Source: CAVRZY01 sp963725415 (GTDB lineage: Bacteria; Acidobacteriota; Terriglobia; Bryobacterales; Bryobacteraceae). Taken from it: a DNA stretch of 9,590 nt. The stretch lies in NCBI GenBank assembly GCA_963725415.1, contig CAVRZY010000226.1, forward strand, positions 1 to 9,590, given 5' to 3'. The position numbers and the translations under genes are program-made. Position 1 is the stretch's first letter; the number at the start of each line of letters is the position of its first letter. This document shows, piece after piece, positions 6,989 to 9,590 of the stretch. A model generated the notes under the pieces. It saw only the letters and a program-made list of their open reading frames with translations. It made no database searches and was not told where the DNA came from.

Positions 6989-7016
6989 AAGTATCCCAAG
7001 AACAGGACGTTACCCT

Positions 7017-8330
7017 ATGTCATTCTCAATTCAAACCAACGTAAGCTCGCTGATCGCCCAAGAGAATCTTCGGGTGAACAACGAGTTTCAAAGCCGCACC
7101 ATCGCGCGGTTGACCTCCGGCTATCGTATCACTGCGTCCGGCGACGACGCCGCCGGACTAGCGGTCGCCAACAAGTACCGCAGCGACATCGCGGAACTGG
7201 TGCAGGGCGTGCGCAACGCCAACGACGGCATCAGCACCTTGCAGATCGTGGATGGCGGCCTCAACAACGTCGCTAAGATTCTGGACCGGTTGAAGACGCT
7301 GGCCACCCAGTCGGCTTCTTCCACCTTTACCGGAAACCGGACGACCCTGAATAACGAATACCAGGCGCTGCTGACAGAAATCACGCGCCAGGCCAACAAC
7401 ATCGGCCTGGTCAGCGGCGGGACCAACAACGTGAACATCACCGTCTATGGCGGCGGCGGGAGCACACAAGCCAACTCCCAGGTGAGCATGGATCTGAGCG
7501 GCAGCATCAATCGCGTGGACTCCGGCAGCCTGGGGATCAATTCCACCAGCGTGGCCGGCGGCGGCTCGACGCTGACCGGCAACTCGGTGACCACCCTCAG
7601 CAGCACCACTTCGCACCTGGCGGCCGGCTCTCAATCGTTCACGTTCCGCGTCTACAACAGCTCGCTCAGCACCCACGGTAACGTGACCGTCACCGTGACC
7701 GGCGGCACCAGCGGCGTCAGCGGGACCGACGCTGTCACCCAGTTGAACAGTAGCCTGGCGCAGTACGGCGTCACAGCCGCCATCAACACCAGCAGTGCGC
7801 TTACTTTCGGCGGGACGGCAGCCTTCAGCGTGAGCGTCAGCGCGGTCAGCGGAGGCGGGAATGCGATTGCCACCGCCACTGCTACGGCAGTCAACCAGGG
7901 CACTTACCGCTACACCTCGGACGCTTTCTCCTCGGTGAGCGCCTCGACCACCAACGGCGAGGTCGTGACGTTCCAGAACGCCAGCGGCGCCGCCAACGTT
8001 ACTTTCACCAGCAGCCACACCACCCAGGACCTGGCCATCAGCGTCATCAACGCGCAGACGGCCTCCCTGGGGATCTATGCGGTGGTGGATGCTGACGGAA
8101 CCGGCTTCTCGGTCCAGAGCGCCAGCGACTTCAGCATCGTCAAGACGCAGTCGGCAGACGCCGGCACCGTCTTCACCACCGGCACGGGAGCCAAGACGGT
8201 GACGGATGCCGATACCACGGCATTGACCACCGCCAACGCGCTGGCGTCCCTGTCGGCGCTGGCCACGGCGGTCACCAATCTGGGGGTGGTTCAGGGCAAG
8301 GTGGGTACCGGGCAGAACAAGCTCCAGTAC
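7017..8330 (+). CDS. fliC: Flagellin, 3'-truncated at a junction
   Basis: This is the flagellar filament subunit, exported through the flagellar type III system. ATG 7017 has AGGA at 7004-7007. The frame is open further upstream to a TTG at 6933, but homology starts at MSFSIQTNVSSLIAQENL. Residues 1-137 are the D0/D1 N-terminal domain (LTSGYRITASGDDAAGLAVANK, then GISTLQIVDGGLNNVAKILDRL). Residues about 138-405 form a long variable Ser/Thr/Gly/Val-rich domain, likely the exposed D2/D3 part. It includes a flagellin IN-like segment (TTQDLAISVINAQTASLGIY, then GTGFSVQS). The C-terminal D1 begins near residue 406 (ALASLSALATAVTNLGVVQG) and breaks at KVGTGQNKLQY. About 50 or more C-terminal residues including D0 are missing. 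The codons after 8330 to TGA 8376-8378 are antisense of hpt and not native. The abundant exposed Ser/Thr would suit O-glycosylation by the upstream OGT-like enzymes. Confidence 0.93.
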
Positions 8331-8333
8331 CTC
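8325..8333. other. Convergent gene-breaking junction (B/C)
   Basis: Flagellin homology on the + strand stops after QNKLQY (codon TAC at about 8328-8330). The - strand HPRT homology stops after DPETNME (8331 onward). Two unrelated genes, both losing their 3' ends, meet tail to tail with at most one to three shared bases. This is what a chimeric join or an inversion breakpoint looks like, not a normal convergent gene pair. Confidence 0.75.
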
Positions 8334-8630
8334 CATATTGGTTTCCGGATCGTACAACAGCCGCACGTTGCCCGATGACGTCGTGCCCGCACCATACGAG
8401 GCGGCCACGATGAAGTCGACCGTCAGCGGCCGCGCGATCTGGCGCACCAGGTCGGCGGTGAACATGAAGCTCCCCTTCAACAAGGACAGCACCAGCAGGT
8501 CGCCGTCCGGGTAGGCCGCCGTGATCTCGCGACCCAGGGTGGCCACGCGCCCGGCGATCTGATGTTCGGAAAAGGCAATGTGCTTCACCGCGCGCCCCAT
8601 GAGGCGCGGGTCGGTGGGGGTTGGAGTCAT
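8331..8630 (-). CDS. hpt: Hypoxanthine phosphoribosyltransferase, C-terminally truncated
   Basis: This is a purine salvage enzyme joining hypoxanthine or guanine to PRPP in the cytoplasm. The 100 residues read MTPTPTDPRLMGRAVKHIAF, then FSEHQIAGRVATLGREITAAY, LLVLSLLKGSFMFTADLVR and VDFIVAASYGAGTTSSGNVR, ending DPETNME. The LLKGSFMF and VDFI..SYG..T.SSG motifs are diagnostic of bacterial HPRT. The PRPP-binding loop (VEDIVDTG-like) and the rest, usually another 75-80 residues, lie beyond the break near 8330 and are replaced by antisense flagellin. ATG 8630 is the chosen start; an internal ATG at 8600 is an alternative. Neither has a clear Shine-Dalgarno. The + strand neighbour at its 3' side is not its natural partner. 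Confidence 0.88.
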
Positions 8631-8640
8631 AGGCCGTAAT

Positions 8641-8646
8641 AATATA
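8641..8646 (-). promoter_or_regulatory. Possible -10 element of hpt
   Basis: On the - strand TATATT sits 10 bases before the hpt ATG (8630). It is an AT island in GC-rich surroundings. Transcription from it would begin at or almost at the start codon, which would suit a leaderless mRNA and the lack of a Shine-Dalgarno. No good -35 is evident at the proper spacing, so this is weak. Confidence 0.25.
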
Positions 8647-8828
8647 GTAGCGCGACGCTCAGGACGTTCCACCCCCGGTGCGCGCGGTGTAGGGAGGACG
8701 CTCACTGAACTCGGGTCATATCCCCGATGTGCGCCGCTCCGCACGCCCTTTATGGTCCGGCGCGGTCCCCCATCGCCATGGAGTCCCGACTGATGAGAGA
8801 CCCGCTCTTTCGACTCGCCGTCGCCGCG
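8647..8828. other. Non-coding stretch upstream of hpt, containing or ending at junction C/D
   Basis: GC-rich sequence without a recognisable gene. A + strand frame with ATG codons at 8778 and 8793 reads MRDPLFRLAVAADLWV into the molybdoenzyme frame. DPLF..AVAADLW loosely resembles the DPRFT..AA.ADLW segment that normally precedes RPGTD in these enzymes, though one residue short. The join to block D could therefore be near 8828 or somewhat earlier. Confidence 0.35.
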
Positions 8829-9590
8829 GATCTGTGGGTGCGCATCAGGCCGGGCACGGATTCCGCCCTGGTTAATGGCATGATCAACTGGATTTTACAA
8901 AATGGCAAGTATGACGCCGATTATCTGACCAAATATACGGTAGCGCCATTTCTCATCGATCCCGGCAACCAAGAAATTTTTGCGGCAGGGCGATGCCTAC
9001 CTGGTATTTGATGAGGCGGATTCCACCGTCAAAACGGCGGATAGCCCCGGTCTGGTTAAACCCGCACTCCTGGGCGAGCATCAGGTAGGCGGGCTGAAAG
9101 TCAAAACGGCGCTGCAGGCGCTGGCCGACAAAATGCAAAAATATACGCCGGAACATGTTGCCACATCACCGACGTTGATCCGGCGACCGTCGTCCATCTG
9201 GCGGGAATATATGCTGACAACCGCCCATCTGCCATTAAAACCGGGTTTGGCCTGTCCCACTGGTACCGGGGCGACCTCTCCTTCCAGGCGATGCTTACCC
9301 TGGCGGCGCTGAGGGGCAATATCGGGGAGCATGGCGGCGGGGTCACAGTATTCGCCGGGTCACTGCTTACGACAGCATTTGACGTGCCGGGGTGGTTTTT
9401 CCCTGACAATAAGCAGTTTACGGTGTTGGAACCGATGAGCGCCTGTGACGCCATGCTGGAGGGCAAACCCTACCCGGTGCGGGCCGCCTGGTTTACGGTC
9501 AACAATTTCGCTCAGCAGATGTCAAACTGGCAAAAGATCCAGAAAGCTCTAAAATCGCTTGATTTCATAGTAGTGACGGATTATGTGATG
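8829..9590 (+). CDS. Molybdopterin oxidoreductase catalytic subunit (DMSO reductase superfamily), internal fragment with two indels
   Basis: This is a piece of the Mo/W-bis-MGD catalytic subunit of a respiratory or formate-type enzyme. Three frame segments join smoothly. Bases 8829 to about 8960 give ADLWVRIRPGTDSALVNG, then QNGKYDADYLTKYTVAPFLID. About 8962-9162 gives PATKKFLRQGDAYLVFDEA, then VGGLKVKTALQALADKMQKY and TPEHVA. About 9165-9590 gives ITDVDPATVVHLAGIYADNR, GFGLSHWYRGD, LRGNIGEHGGGVTVFAG and NWQKIQKALKSLDFIVVTDY. The RPGTD segment and the RGNIGEHGGG glycine-rich segment are typical of PF00384. The shifts are explained by one extra C in CCC at 8961-8963 and one missing A near 9163, so net frame is restored. 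The N-terminal [4Fe-4S] domain and the Mo-ligand residue lie upstream of the cut. The 3' end leaves the window open. The subfamily (polysulfide, tetrathionate, arsenate or formate enzyme) cannot be fixed. Confidence 0.8.

Noticed and set aside
6933..7016. N-terminal extension of flagellin from TTG 6933
   Set aside because: The extra residues have no flagellin similarity and cover the promoter-leader region. ATG 7017 has a Shine-Dalgarno and begins the conserved flagellin N-terminus.
8331..8378. Native divergent flagellin C-terminus (LHIGFRIVQQPHVAR)
   Set aside because: These codons are exactly the antisense of the HPRT reading frame, and the tail lacks the D0 helix every functional flagellin has.
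7158..8744. 528-codon - strand frame fusing an HPRT start to a long tail
   Set aside because: Only the part from 8630 to 8331 resembles HPRT. The remainder is antisense flagellin joined by the junction near 8330, and the 38 codons before 8630 have no family resemblance. It is not a real fusion protein.
6092..9590. A defence or other novel multi-gene system
   Set aside because: No nuclease, helicase, toxin-antitoxin, reverse transcriptase or recombinase signature was seen on either strand. Gene content is explained by glycosylation, motility and unrelated housekeeping or respiratory fragments.

Overview
This window looks like a composite of four stretches with different base composition and unrelated gene content. 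The joins cut through genes. (A) 1 to about 417 is AT-rich, with short unrecognised reading frames. (B) About 418 to 8330 is GC-rich and internally coherent: two tandem TPR-O-linked-glycosyltransferase genes, two SAM-dependent methyltransferase genes and a flagellin gene, all on the + strand. (C) About 8331 to 8700-8828 is GC-rich and carries the 5' two thirds or so of a hypoxanthine phosphoribosyltransferase gene on the - strand. (D) About 8829 to 9590 has intermediate composition and carries an internal piece of a molybdopterin oxidoreductase gene with two compensating single-base indels. Genes at both outer sides of B are beheaded or curtailed exactly where composition or homology changes. 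An assembly or amplification chimera is therefore at least as likely as natural rearrangement.

Block B is the biologically interesting part. OGT1 (5'-truncated, ends 3086), OGT2 (3070-5286), methyltransferase 1 (5264-6088) and methyltransferase 2 (6092-6781) overlap or nearly abut and read as one translationally coupled operon. A 235-base intergenic region follows. It holds a REPIN-like inverted repeat, a good match to a sigma-28 (FliA) flagellar promoter and a leader hairpin with GGA in its loop. Then comes a flagellin gene with a long Ser/Thr-rich variable domain. The simplest reading is a flagellin O-glycosylation cassette: the GT41-type enzymes put a sugar on surface-exposed Ser/Thr of flagellin, and the methyltransferases may decorate the sugar. 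The layout resembles flagellin-glycan loci in which a glycosyltransferase and a methyltransferase gene lie next to fliC, but the enzyme families differ.

The organism of block B is a high-GC, flagellated Gram-negative-type bacterium. The SPINDLY-type TPR transferases, the flagellin style and a repeat with a GGGAC-AGACGGAACCGTCC-like core fit soil or sediment lineages such as Acidobacteriota. This is inference from memory, not a search. Blocks A, C and D cannot be assigned; D looks like a respiratory Mo-enzyme of an anaerobe or facultative anaerobe.
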